A stretch of 17,998 nt of DNA from an uncultured Opitutales bacterium (GTDB lineage: Bacteria; Verrucomicrobiota; Verrucomicrobiia; Opitutales; Intestinicryptomonadaceae). The position numbers and the translations under genes were made by a program. This document shows, in pieces, positions 1 through 6,549 of this stretch (position 1 is its first letter; each line of letters opens with the position of its first letter). Where the stretch lies: the NCBI GenBank assembly GCA_900545715.1, contig URAJ01000043.1, forward strand, positions 1 through 17,998, read 5' to 3'. The notes under the pieces are model-generated. The model worked only from the letters and a program-made list of their open reading frames with translations. It did not search any database and was not told the origin of the DNA.

Positions 1-1081
1 CGGACATCGTTGGGCGTGCGTGCGCATCCTTTGCGGCCTCGCCCCCGCCGACCCACGTCGGGCGGACGAGCGTTATAATGCCGGAATTTTCCCCCGCAAC
101 CGCGGAGTCGCGGTTTAGCATGTCGGCGAGCCTGCGCACGGCGACCTTTCCCACAACGTCGTTATTTTGCTCCATTCCCGTCCAGTCCGGAGGCGGGGGC
201 TCGCGCCGCTCGAGCTGGAAGAGCCTGACATTTCTTCTCCCTACTTCCGGAATTTCTTCAAGGATTCCGCGGGTGAAATTAAAGAGGTAGAGAATCGCGT
301 CCGGAGAGTTTTTCCGGATCCACTTTGCCAGATTTTTCCTGTACGTTTTAGACTCCCGCGGTTCGAGAAACGGGGGGCATTTGAATTTGGCGCCGCCTTT
401 CAACTGCGCGCGCAGAAAGCCCCCGACGAGCGTCCCGCCCACGAGGTCGTCCACGCTCTCGTCGATGACAAGCCCTATGTTTTTGCACCCGAGGCTCGCG
501 GCTTCAACGTACGCGTTGTGCGAAATCAGAAAATCGTCCGAGGCCACGACTTCGAGGGACGCGTTGTACGACCTTATCCCCGCGCTTATAAAATAGAAGT
601 CGCGCCAGATTTTTTCATAGCCTTCCGGAAACTCGTTGCCAAATGAGTGCCCAAGGACAATCCCGCCGCGTATGCCGCGCGAGTGGAATATTTTTGAGAG
701 TTTATCGGGGGTAATGCCTGGGGCGTGCATCCAAAATTCATTAATAGCATACCCAAGCCGCTCGGATTCTTCGCGTATGCCTTCGTAATAGCGGGGGAGG
801 GTTGGATGCCTTCTCAGCGCATGTTCATCGAGGTTCCCGTTGATTACGGCGATAGTCTCGTAAAATGAATCGCTTTTACTTGCGCGGATTTTAGACATTA
901 GGGTTGAGACGAGCTGGTTTTTCTCGTACCCCATTGATTTCGCAAGCGCTTGAACCATTTTGCGCGTCTTTTCGGAAACCATTGGGGAATTTTTTAACGC
1001 AAAAGATACCGCCCCCTTCGACAGATTGGCTTTCTGTGCGATATCGGAAAGTGTCACAACCTTCTTTCGTCCTTTTTTCAT
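1..1081 (-). CDS. LacI-family transcriptional regulator, 3' end beyond window
   Basis: Translating the minus strand from the ATG at 1079-1081 gives about 360 codons with no stop before the left edge. Residues 9-52 form a LacI-type helix-turn-helix (VTLSDIAQKANLSKGAVSFA followed by a hinge-like helix ending KSMGY). The rest fits a periplasmic-binding-like effector domain, and the last visible residues (TLVRPTWVGG) resemble the usual C-terminus, so only a few residues are probably missing. Family members repress sugar-catabolic operons and are released by a sugar or sugar phosphate. It lies 101 bases downstream of the MFS transporter, with no clear terminator between, so it probably controls the upstream NagB-like/amidohydrolase/MFS genes. 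No Shine-Dalgarno sequence precedes the ATG. The family call is firm; the target and effector are inferred. Confidence 0.9.
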   Translation of the reverse strand, partial: MKKGRKKVVTLSDIAQKANLSKGAVSFALKNSPMVSEKTRKMVQALAKSMGYEKNQLVSTLMSKIRASKSDSFYETIAVINGNLDEHALRRHPTLPRYYEGIREESERLGYAINEFWMHAPGITPDKLSKIFHSRGIRGGIVLGHSFGNEFPEGYEKIWRDFYFISAGIRSYNASLEVVASDDFLISHNAYVEAASLGCKNIGLVIDESVDDLVGGTLVGGFLRAQLKGGAKFKCPPFLEPRESKTYRKNLAKWIRKNSPDAILYLFNFTRGILEEIPEVGRRNVRLFQLERREPPPPDWTGMEQNNDVVGKVAVRRLADMLNRDSAVAGENSGIITLVRPTWVGGGEAAKDAHARPTMS

Positions 1082-1101
1082 TGATATTGCGTTGACTGTT
1101 T

Positions 1102-1133
1102 TTGACCTTTGGAAAGAGCCCCTAAGCGGTCAA
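1102..1133. promoter_or_regulatory. Inverted repeat upstream of the LacI-type gene
   Basis: TTGACC (1102-1107) and GGTCAA (1128-1133) are perfect 6-base inverted arms separated by 20 bases, 20-50 bases upstream of the regulator's start. On the minus strand the distal arm also reads as a TTGACC -35-like box, but no convincing -10 follows at 17 bases. It could be an autoregulatory operator or part of a promoter. Six-base arms can occur by chance, so this is weak. Confidence 0.2.
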
Positions 1134-1182
1134 GAATAAAGTCTGCATTGGTGGCAATTCCGCGCGCAATTTCCGGGGAAAA

Positions 1183-2496
1183 TCATGCGCGAAAGTTCGG
1201 CGGCTGATAATAGTCTTTGCTTCTGTCGGGATTCACCGCCGGCACTATGAATAGAAATACAAGCCATAGGCATGACATTGCCGCCGCCATCAGAAATACA
1301 GAGTGAATTGAGGTGAAGGACAATCCAAACTTGTCCCATCCGGCGGAGAGCATTCCGCTTGCGAGCAATGCCGATGATATAAAACCTCCGAACATCCTTC
1401 CGCCGCAAAAGAAAGTGTTAAAAAATGAGAGCGACATTACTTTGTTGTCGGGCGCAGACACGGAATACATTTCGGCGGAAGCAAAACAGAAAAAGCACGC
1501 GAGCGCAACGCAGTTTAGAAAAATTATTGCGCACACAATTTCGAGCAGATGCGGCGTATTTTCACCGCATAAAAACAGCGCCGCTGGTATTATAATGAAA
1601 GCCGCATGTATTGTCAGAAGCATTCTTTTTGAGCCCAGCAGTTTCAGCAGTTTCCCAAAAATCAGGTATCCGACAATGCTCCCTGCAATGCCGAAAGTTG
1701 CGACTGTCTGGACTGTGCTTACGCCGTGGTCGAGCGTCTGTTTTAGATATACAAAAGTCAGGGGCTGTACCAGAAACGCCACTATCGCAATTCCCATCAT
1801 ATATATTGAAAACGATGTCAGGCAGCTGTTAGCCGTAGCCGCTTTAAGAGAGTCGAGAATGTGCTCGCTTTTCTTTTCAAGCGGGGGGAGGTCGAGAAAA
1901 TATGTAAACGCCGCACGCGCAAATTGCAGAACAGCGCATACGGCTATCAAAATTTGAAGAAGCCAAACCGGCGGATGCTCGCCCATCGCCCGCGCCGTCA
2001 CAAAGAAAAATGCGCCGGCAAAAACCGTATAAAAAAATCTCAGAATACCGAAGTATCCGCCGCGTTCGGAAGGAGCAACGAAAGAATCGACTATCGGATA
2101 CCAAGTCGCCCCGAATATCGGCCGCGCTATGCAATATACAAAGCACATACCAACAACAAAATATTTTGCGGAGCTCCCCATTGCGGCCGCGCCCGCCATC
2201 AAAAGGCAAGCCGCGCAGCCTATTGCGCAGGAAAGATACATGCTCTTTTTCAATCCGATTTTCTCAACGAGAAGGCCGCTCGGGATTTGCAAGAGCAGGG
2301 CGATGAATCCGGTTGCTCCTGCCATTAGCATATTCAGGGATTCGTCGCCGCCGAGCAGAGCTACGTAGGAAATTAAAATCGCGGAACTGTCGAGCATAAC
2401 TTCCGACAAACTCCCAAAGCAATTTGCGACAATAGACCACGCCTGTATTTTACGGCGTTTGCTTTTTGGCATTCTCTCGGCAAATGTCTGCTCCAT
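1183..2496 (-). CDS. MFS transporter, probable sugar or glycoside importer
   Basis: A 437-residue hydrophobic protein of major facilitator superfamily size with about 12 membrane segments. The loop between helices 2 and 3 (GLLVEKIGLKKS, residues 74-85) is a degenerate form of the MFS signature. It ends in a short polar cytoplasmic tail. The start is set by a GGAGG at 2503-2507, six bases before the ATG at 2494-2496; a TTG three bases upstream is in frame but too close to it. It begins 25 bases after the amidohydrolase stop and precedes the LacI-type regulator, which suggests import of the substrate these genes degrade. The superfamily is clear, but the substrate cannot be read from the sequence. 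Confidence 0.85.
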   Translation of the reverse strand: MEQTFAERMPKSKRRKIQAWSIVANCFGSLSEVMLDSSAILISYVALLGGDESLNMLMAGATGFIALLLQIPSGLLVEKIGLKKSMYLSCAIGCAACLLMAGAAAMGSSAKYFVVGMCFVYCIARPIFGATWYPIVDSFVAPSERGGYFGILRFFYTVFAGAFFFVTARAMGEHPPVWLLQILIAVCAVLQFARAAFTYFLDLPPLEKKSEHILDSLKAATANSCLTSFSIYMMGIAIVAFLVQPLTFVYLKQTLDHGVSTVQTVATFGIAGSIVGYLIFGKLLKLLGSKRMLLTIHAAFIIIPAALFLCGENTPHLLEIVCAIIFLNCVALACFFCFASAEMYSVSAPDNKVMSLSFFNTFFCGGRMFGGFISSALLASGMLSAGWDKFGLSFTSIHSVFLMAAAMSCLWLVFLFIVPAVNPDRSKDYYQPPNFRA

Positions 2497-2502
2497 CAAT
2501 AT

Positions 2503-2508
2503 CCTCCC
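2503..2508 (-). promoter_or_regulatory. Ribosome binding site fixing the MFS start
   Basis: On the minus strand GGGAGG lies six bases upstream of the ATG at 2494-2496, the best Shine-Dalgarno match in the window. It favours that ATG over the in-frame TTG at 2497-2499. Confidence 0.7.
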
Positions 2509-2521
2509 GCTTTTTACAAGT

Positions 2522-3364
2522 TTATTCCCAACCGCAGTAATCGCGTATTTCCGCTGCGTTGGAGTAGAAAAATTTCTCGGTCTCTTCCTTCTGTCCCCAT
2601 CGCCAATAGACTGAGCCTACAAGCTCAAAATACAGTTTCCAAAATTCAAATATTTTAAGAGCCGCCGCGTTGTCGGCTTCGGCGCCGTAGAATTGGTCGG
2701 TCGCGAACAACGTCTTTTGGTTAAAGAATCTCAGCGACTCTGAGCCGTCGTTGCATTTCTTGTCGAAGAACGAGGGCAGGTTGCCTACGCACCTGCGGAA
2801 TCCGCTTACATCGCACGTTATGTTTTTATAGTAGTATAGATTTTGCTCGGTCTGTTCGATATAGGGCCAGCCCAAATGCCCCTGCATTATTTTAAGATCC
2901 GGAAAGGCTTCGGCTATCGCCGCCAAATTTTGCGGCTGCATATTTATCGGACCAAAAGAGCGCTTGCTCTTTTCTATCCCCCATGCCGGCCCTTTTGCCA
3001 CGAGCCCCGTATGGAATAATACGGGCATTCTAAGCGCTTGCGCGCGCTCGTATATCGGGAAATACCGTTCGTCTGAATACGGGAAATGCGGCTTGTAGGG
3101 CTTTAGCCCCACAAAGCCCATCTCTTTCAAAATGTCCGGCTGCTCAGCAGCGCCGTCCAGGTCAAGATAGCCAAAGGCCCTCACTACACCTTTGTAATCT
3201 TTTGTCGCCTGCAATATTTCTTCGCGGGTGGCAAATTCAATTCCGTTTAAACGCACTCCGGAGAGATCCATAAGCCAGATCTCCTCAAATATTCCGGACT
3301 CGACTATCTTATCGAATCCTTTGGCGTTTCTGCGCAGGTGGGCGTGGGCTTCTATGGCTTTCAT
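2522..3364 (-). CDS. Amidohydrolase-family TIM-barrel metal-dependent hydrolase
   Basis: A 280-residue protein of the amidohydrolase 2 type (COG2159-like). Visible candidate metal and catalytic residues, in the family order, are the HxH at residues 7 and 9 (EAHAHL), Lys88 (GLKPYKPH), His118 (VLFHTG), His163 (QGHLGWP) and Asp223 (FATDQF). Members hydrolyse or decarboxylate cyclic and carboxylated substrates in the cytoplasm, and some act as lactonases in sugar catabolism. The gene starts six bases after the NagB-like stop and is probably translationally coupled, since no Shine-Dalgarno is visible. The context suggests hydrolysis of an amino-sugar, glycoside or lactone intermediate. The family is secure; the substrate is unknown. 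At 280 residues it is a compact member with no extra domain. Confidence 0.85.
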   Translation of the reverse strand: MKAIEAHAHLRRNAKGFDKIVESGIFEEIWLMDLSGVRLNGIEFATREEILQATKDYKGVVRAFGYLDLDGAAEQPDILKEMGFVGLKPYKPHFPYSDERYFPIYERAQALRMPVLFHTGLVAKGPAWGIEKSKRSFGPINMQPQNLAAIAEAFPDLKIMQGHLGWPYIEQTEQNLYYYKNITCDVSGFRRCVGNLPSFFDKKCNDGSESLRFFNQKTLFATDQFYGAEADNAAALKIFEFWKLYFELVGSVYWRWGQKEETEKFFYSNAAEIRDYCGWE

Positions 3365-3370
3365 CTTATA

Positions 3371-4243
3371 TTAGATATTGAACTTTGGCTTTTGAGCAGT
3401 TCCCTTGTCGGTGACGATAAGAAGGTTTTTGTGGTAGCGCGCATGTGTCACTGGATAATCGTCGCCGGGCTGTCCGAGCGCCGATATTCGCAATATCGTG
3501 TTTGCCCACAAAAATTCCGTTGATTCGTTTCTCGTCATAAGCAGCATTCTGCGCGCCTGCAAGCATTGTTTCATGCCCATGGTAATTGCGCGCCGCGGGA
3601 AGTTCTCCAGATTGCCGCCTACGCCGCAATGCCTTGTTGAATCTATTGTGCGGGTGAACTCGTTGATTTCAAGAATTCGCGGATTGGATTCGGCGACTCC
3701 TTCACCGGGTTCATTGAAGGCAACATGCCCGTGAATGCCTATGCCGCCGTAGCAGACTTCTATGCCGCCGGCGTCCTCTATCATTTTGGGGAGATCCTTT
3801 ATATTTTCGGGGGTTGGGAAAATTATTTGGGATTCTGGCATCATTAGATCCGGGCGGATTCTATTGAAAAGCAGGGGACCTATCTGCCCGCGGAAACTCA
3901 GCGGATTGCTCATGGGAATGAGCTCGTCCTTTTCATCGTCCACGTACTCGTCCATAAAGAAAAACCGCACGTTTTTAAGGCTGAGGTTGCGGTAGTTTAT
4001 TTTTTCGGCCATAATGCGGTAAGGCTGCGTGGGGCCAACAGGCATTATAAAAGATACGATTTTATCGCCCTTTGCCGCCTTCTCGAATTCGTTTACCATT
4101 TCTTCGGCGAGAAATTCGTAAACTTCGTCGAGAGTGTCGAATACTTTGAGTTGTCCGTTGGATTGTTTTATTAGTTCGTCGGTGTCCAGTGCGAGAATCC
4201 TGCGGACTTCCTCTTTGCGTTTTTGGCGCGTCATTAGTTCCAT
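3371..4243 (-). CDS. NagB-like sugar-phosphate isomerase/deaminase with altered catalytic triad
   Basis: A 290-residue member of the glucosamine-6-phosphate deaminase/6-phosphogluconolactonase fold. It has a phosphate-binding-like segment MPVGPTQPY (67-75), FFMDEY with Asp98 equivalent to E. coli NagB Asp72, and GGIGIHGHVAFNEPG (166-180). In NagB the last motif reads GGVGNDGHIAFNEP and carries the Asp141-His143-Glu148 triad. Here His173 and Glu178 are kept, but His171 replaces Asp141. The C-terminal part (TMGMKQCLQARRMLLMT and onward) still follows the family. The start is chosen at the ATG at 4241-4243, which has a GAAAGG (4250-4255) six bases upstream; an in-frame extension to 4333 has no such site. 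It is the first gene of a four-gene minus-strand set. True glucosamine-6-phosphate deaminase activity is doubtful, and a related isomerase or a different amino-sugar phosphate is likely. Confidence 0.82.
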   Translation of the reverse strand: MELMTRQKRKEEVRRILALDTDELIKQSNGQLKVFDTLDEVYEFLAEEMVNEFEKAAKGDKIVSFIMPVGPTQPYRIMAEKINYRNLSLKNVRFFFMDEYVDDEKDELIPMSNPLSFRGQIGPLLFNRIRPDLMMPESQIIFPTPENIKDLPKMIEDAGGIEVCYGGIGIHGHVAFNEPGEGVAESNPRILEINEFTRTIDSTRHCGVGGNLENFPRRAITMGMKQCLQARRMLLMTRNESTEFLWANTILRISALGQPGDDYPVTHARYHKNLLIVTDKGTAQKPKFNI

Positions 4244-4249
4244 TTTTTG

Positions 4250-4255
4250 CCTTTC
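4250..4255 (-). promoter_or_regulatory. Ribosome binding site fixing the NagB-like start
   Basis: GAAAGG on the minus strand, six bases before the ATG at 4241-4243. It argues against the 30-residue N-terminal extension of the longer open frame. Confidence 0.65.
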
Positions 4256-4354
4256 TTTAAATTTATTCGGCGTTTCAATAAATGCCTGCCGAAATTGAAT
4301 CCTTCTTTTATTTAGCAAGAAAGACGTCCGCAAGTGAAAATCCCGCTTTTTTAT

Positions 4355-4367
4355 CTAAACCGTTAAG
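4355..4367. promoter_or_regulatory. Possible LacI-type operator upstream of the catabolic operon
   Basis: CTAAACCGTTAAG is a near-perfect odd-centred palindrome: half-sites CTAAAC and CTTAAC around one central base. It lies 112 bases upstream of the NagB-like start. The length and AAACCGTT-like core resemble LacI-family operators. No confident -35/-10 pair could be placed beside it, and no second copy was seen at the regulator gene, so this is a candidate only. Confidence 0.3.
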
Positions 4368-4377
4368 TAGCCCGCGG

Positions 4378-4465
4378 GGTGGCTTGGCCGCCATGGAAAG
4401 GGCGGGAAGCGCCCCGCAGAGAGGGCAAAGCTCTTGCGCGGTTGCCATCGCGCCCGTCCCCTCTG
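4378..4465. repeat. Diverged third copy of hairpin module B
   Basis: Three hairpins occur in the same order as in the copies at 6011-6090 and 6381-6455. The first pairs GGTGGC (4378-4383) with GCCGCC (4387-4392), the second pairs GGGCG (4400-4404) with CGCCC (4410-4414), and the third is an imperfect stem at about 4416-4437 with GC-AAA-GC at its tip. A GTCCCCTC string follows, like the ATCCCCTC and ATCCCCAC of the other copies. Base identity with them is low, so the relationship rests on layout and pairing. Confidence 0.45.
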
Positions 4466-4477
4466 TTTGCCGACAAA

Positions 4478-4508
4478 AAAACGAATCTCCCGCAGGGAAA
4501 TTCGTTTT
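4478..4508 (-). terminator. Intrinsic terminator of PEP-CTERM gene 1 (diverged module A hairpin)
   Basis: AAAACGAAT (4478-4486) pairs with ATTCGTTTT (4500-4508). An inner TCCC/GGGA stem (4488-4491 with 4495-4498) closes on a three-base loop. Read on the minus strand the hairpin runs into seven T residues, 45 bases past the stop of the gene at 4553. The T-rich 3' arm means it may also work weakly on the plus strand. The outer stem matches the module A terminators near 6107 and 6281. Confidence 0.75.
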
Positions 4509-4552
4509 CGCCGAACCGCCGCGATTGCGCCGCCGCGTTCAAGCCCCGCATT

Positions 4553-5887
4553 TTACCGGATTTTGCGCCGCCTGGCGATTGCGAGCGCGAGGGCCGCGGC
4601 TCCGAAGATTGCCGCAAGCGTTGCCGGTTCGGGCACCTGCGCTATTGAGAGCGAAAGGGCGTTCTCTCCGAATAGAAGCTCGTATGAAAATCCGTCGGGG
4701 CCGATTACCGAAACGGAGGCGTCGTTTGCGCCGAAGTCGGAGGATTCATAGGTTATCAATTCGCGCACGATCGACTCCTGTGTTTCAAGGAGGGCGGCAA
4801 ATTCCTCGGCCACCCCGTCGGCAAATTCAAGCTCTATCGCCAGTCCGCCCGCGTTTTCACCCTTTGAAAGCGCGCCCGAGAGCGCGACTTTTGAATTGAA
4901 GTCAATGCCTACCGCAAGCTTTACGGTTCCGCCGCTCCACGACATTGAATCGGCGTTCAATACGTTGTCGGTGATTGTTCCGTTGGAGTCGTAAACCGAC
5001 AAAGTTCCGCCCGCGAGCGATATGGCGCCCGCGTTTTTTGCAACCATGCTGAGCTCGCCGCTATTTACCGTTACGGAAGTCAATTCGTTTTCGCTGTTGG
5101 CAAGATGCTGAACCGCGCCGGCAGAACCGTTCATCGTGAGGTGGACGGATTTGTTTGTCGAGCCTCCCCAGTTGGGGTTTGACAGCGATATTTTCCCGTC
5201 GAAGACGCGCGATTGCGAGTTTGTAAGCTCTATGTATCCCGCCGCCGTTCCGTCGCCGTCCTTTACGGTTATTTCTCCCTGGCCGGTTATTCCGCCGAGC
5301 CTGATGTAAGAGTTCCCGCTCGATCCCGTCGCAGTTAACAGCGAGTCTTTTGCGAGGTTGAGGGTTCCGGCGTCGATTATCGGATTCGTGTTTGAGCCGC
5401 CGTAGTCCACTTCTATATACGCGCCTTTCTCGCAGTTCAAGATGTCGGCCTTGATGTATGAGGCCTTGAAATAGAGAGAGTTTGATTGCGACCTCAGCGT
5501 CATCGTTCCGGTGCCGTTCTCGTTTGTGGCGTCGAAAGTGGCGTTGTAGGAGTAAAACTGGTTCCAATAGTTGCCGCCGTCGATAGTGATCGAATTTGCT
5601 TTCAGCGTCCCGCCTTCCGCAAGGCCCTTTTGGTGGACCATTTCGCCGGTAACATTCCAGACGACTTCATCCACCACGGCGACTCCGGAAATAACGAGGT
5701 TGTTGTTCGAAAGGTCCTGCAATTCTATGAGGACTTTAGAACTTTCGGAAGGAACCCCGTTCGACCAATTCGCGGGGTCGTTCCAGTTATAGTTCGCTCC
5801 GCTGCCGCCCGTAAAAACAGTGTCATAGGCTTGGGCAAAGAGCGAGGATGCAAGAAATGCAGAATATAGAGTTGTTTTCATTTTCAT
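4553..5887 (-). CDS. Secreted PEP-CTERM sorting-domain protein 1
   Basis: A 444-residue protein with an N-terminal signal peptide (basic MKMK, then a hydrophobic core to about residue 20, ending near FAQA). The body is rich in Gly, Asn, Ser and Thr, with beta-type repeats such as LGGITGQGEIT and SWSGGTVKLA. The C-terminus is a textbook PEP-CTERM tripartite signal: VPEP at 418-421, a hydrophobic helix, then RRRKIR. Known family biology is export by Sec and recognition by an exosortase at the inner membrane, often linked to exopolysaccharide. The body resembles autotransporter-like beta-helix passengers and the protein at 12699-14186 (for example WSGGTV against WSGGKI, VFDGKI against VFNGYI), so the two are paralogues. 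An AGG about 10 bases upstream may be the ribosome site. The sorting signal is certain; the role of the body is unknown. Confidence 0.9.
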   Translation of the reverse strand: MKMKTTLYSAFLASSLFAQAYDTVFTGGSGANYNWNDPANWSNGVPSESSKVLIELQDLSNNNLVISGVAVVDEVVWNVTGEMVHQKGLAEGGTLKANSITIDGGNYWNQFYSYNATFDATNENGTGTMTLRSQSNSLYFKASYIKADILNCEKGAYIEVDYGGSNTNPIIDAGTLNLAKDSLLTATGSSGNSYIRLGGITGQGEITVKDGDGTAAGYIELTNSQSRVFDGKISLSNPNWGGSTNKSVHLTMNGSAGAVQHLANSENELTSVTVNSGELSMVAKNAGAISLAGGTLSVYDSNGTITDNVLNADSMSWSGGTVKLAVGIDFNSKVALSGALSKGENAGGLAIELEFADGVAEEFAALLETQESIVRELITYESSDFGANDASVSVIGPDGFSYELLFGENALSLSIAQVPEPATLAAIFGAAALALAIARRRKIR

Positions 5888-5895
5888 TAAATTGC

Positions 5896-5924
5896 AACCT
5901 AACCAAGTTTTTTAACTATGTCAA
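5896..5924 (-). promoter_or_regulatory. Possible promoter of PEP-CTERM gene 1
   Basis: A perfect minus-strand TTGACA (5919-5924) is followed after 17 bases by TAGGTT (5896-5901), a poor -10 with three of six matches. Transcription would begin almost at the start codon, and the -10 would overlap the only Shine-Dalgarno-like bases. Only the -35 match is good. Confidence 0.25.
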
Positions 5925-6010
5925 ACATTTAATATTACTCCATTCCCTCCGCAAACGGGCATAAAGCCTCCCGTTTCCATAGAAAGTGGGCGGCATTGCT
6001 TCCATTGAAG

Positions 6011-6090
6011 GGGGCACGAGGCGTGCCAGCCATAGAAGGGGCTGGCGCCCCTTACGAAGATTGGCTTTGCCAATACTTCTATCCCCTCCT
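6011..6090. repeat. Hairpin module B, copy I (three consecutive hairpins)
   Basis: Stem 1 pairs GGCACG (6013-6018) with CGTGCC (6022-6027). Stem 2 pairs AAGGGGC (6036-6042) with GCCCCTT (6047-6053). Stem 3 pairs GAAG plus ATTGGC (6056-6065) with GCCAAT and CTTC (6069-6079), with a TTT loop and one bulged A. An ATCCCCTC string follows. Compared with copy II, the arms of stems 1 and 3 differ but remain complementary. It lies upstream of PEP-CTERM gene 1, and no protein frame here looks real. Confidence 0.75.
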
Positions 6091-6102
6091 CAATCCCCCA
6101 AT

Positions 6103-6198
6103 AAAAAACGAACCTCCCACATGAGAGGTTCGTTAACGTTTCCGGAGTTCGCTCCCCCAAACCCCAGCTTCCCCTATTTGGCGCAATGATTTTGGAGC
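6103..6198. repeat. Module A, copy I, with a minus-strand terminator hairpin
   Basis: A direct repeat of about 95 bases, nearly identical to 6276-6370 over its first half and ending in the shared GGCGCAATGATTTTGG. Inside it AACGAACCTC (6107-6116) pairs with GAGGTTCGTT (6125-6134). On the minus strand the hairpin is followed by TTTTTT, which is intrinsic-terminator form. The conserved flank includes the palindrome CGTTAACG (6131-6138). It sits 216 bases upstream of the start of PEP-CTERM gene 1, where it would end read-through from the right or act as a leader attenuator. Confidence 0.75.
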
Positions 6199-6232
6199 TA
6201 AAAACGTGGCGCAAGCGAAACGGCGGGTTGAA

Positions 6233-6248
6233 GCGTATTGACATACGC
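6233..6248. repeat. Palindromic module C, copy I
   Basis: GCGTAT (6233-6238) and ATACGC (6243-6248) are perfect inverted arms around TGAC. The copy at 6480-6495 differs by a single base in the loop (TGGC). Each is followed by GCGA and a GTC/GGC-rich stretch. Confidence 0.6.
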
Positions 6249-6275
6249 GAAAGTCGCCGTTATCCGTTATCCCAC

Positions 6276-6370
6276 AAAAAAACGGACCTCCCACATGAGA
6301 GGTTCGTTAACGTTTCCAGAGTTCGTTCCGAAAAGCCAAAGGTTTCCGATTTGGCGCAATGATTTTGGAT
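6276..6370. repeat. Module A, copy II, probable terminator of the phosphorylase gene
   Basis: The second copy of the 95-base repeat, offset 173-174 bases from copy I with one indel. AACGGACCTC (6281-6290) pairs with GAGGTTCGTT (6299-6308), using one G-T pair where copy I has A-T. On the minus strand the stem runs into seven T residues. It lies about 240 bases past the stop of the phosphorylase gene (6550), with modules C and B between, and is the first good terminator downstream of it. Confidence 0.75.
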
Positions 6371-6380
6371 GAAGAGCGAG

Positions 6381-6455
6381 GGCGGCACGGGCCGCCAGCC
6401 ATTGAAGGGGCTACGCCCCTTACGCCCATTGCTTTGCAATAGGGCTATCCCCACT
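6381..6455. repeat. Hairpin module B, copy II
   Basis: Stem 1 pairs GGCGGC (6381-6386) with GCCGCC (6391-6396). Stem 2 pairs AAGGGGC (6405-6411) with GCCCCTT (6415-6421). Stem 3 pairs GCCC plus ATTGC (6424-6432) with GCAAT and GGGC (6436-6445), keeping the TTT loop and the bulged A of copy I. The GCCAGCCAT linker between stems 1 and 2 and the following CTATCCCC are identical to copy I. The GAAG/CTTC pair of copy I is GCCC/GGGC here, a compensatory change. Confidence 0.75.
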
Positions 6456-6479
6456 ATTCCCTGAGTACTCCCTCGCGTG

Positions 6480-6495
6480 GCGTATTGGCATACGC
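6480..6495. repeat. Palindromic module C, copy II
   Basis: GCGTAT (6480-6485) and ATACGC (6490-6495) flank TGGC. An overlapping alternative stem, CTCGCGT (6472-6478) with ACGCGAG (6492-6498), could extend or compete with it. It lies 55 bases downstream of the phosphorylase stop. Confidence 0.6.
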
Positions 6496-6549
6496 GAGCG
6501 GTCTTGGCGGCTTTCCTAACGGAGCTATTCGCCAAAAGCATTCGCCAAA

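Noticed and set aside
4282..4899. A long arginine/proline-rich plus-strand frame
   Set aside because: It is antisense to the start of the PEP-CTERM region and spans the terminator. Its composition is typical of a shadow frame in GC-rich coding DNA.
6127..6134. GGTTCGTT in module A as a tRNA T-arm remnant
   Set aside because: There is no acceptor, D or anticodon arm around it. The bases are fully used by the terminator stem.
5921..6541. Two open frames on the minus strand (5921-6244 and 6260-6541) sharing a similar peptide stretch
   Set aside because: The shared peptide is only the translation of the repeated module A. The frames run through hairpins and have no ribosome site, domain or plausible composition.
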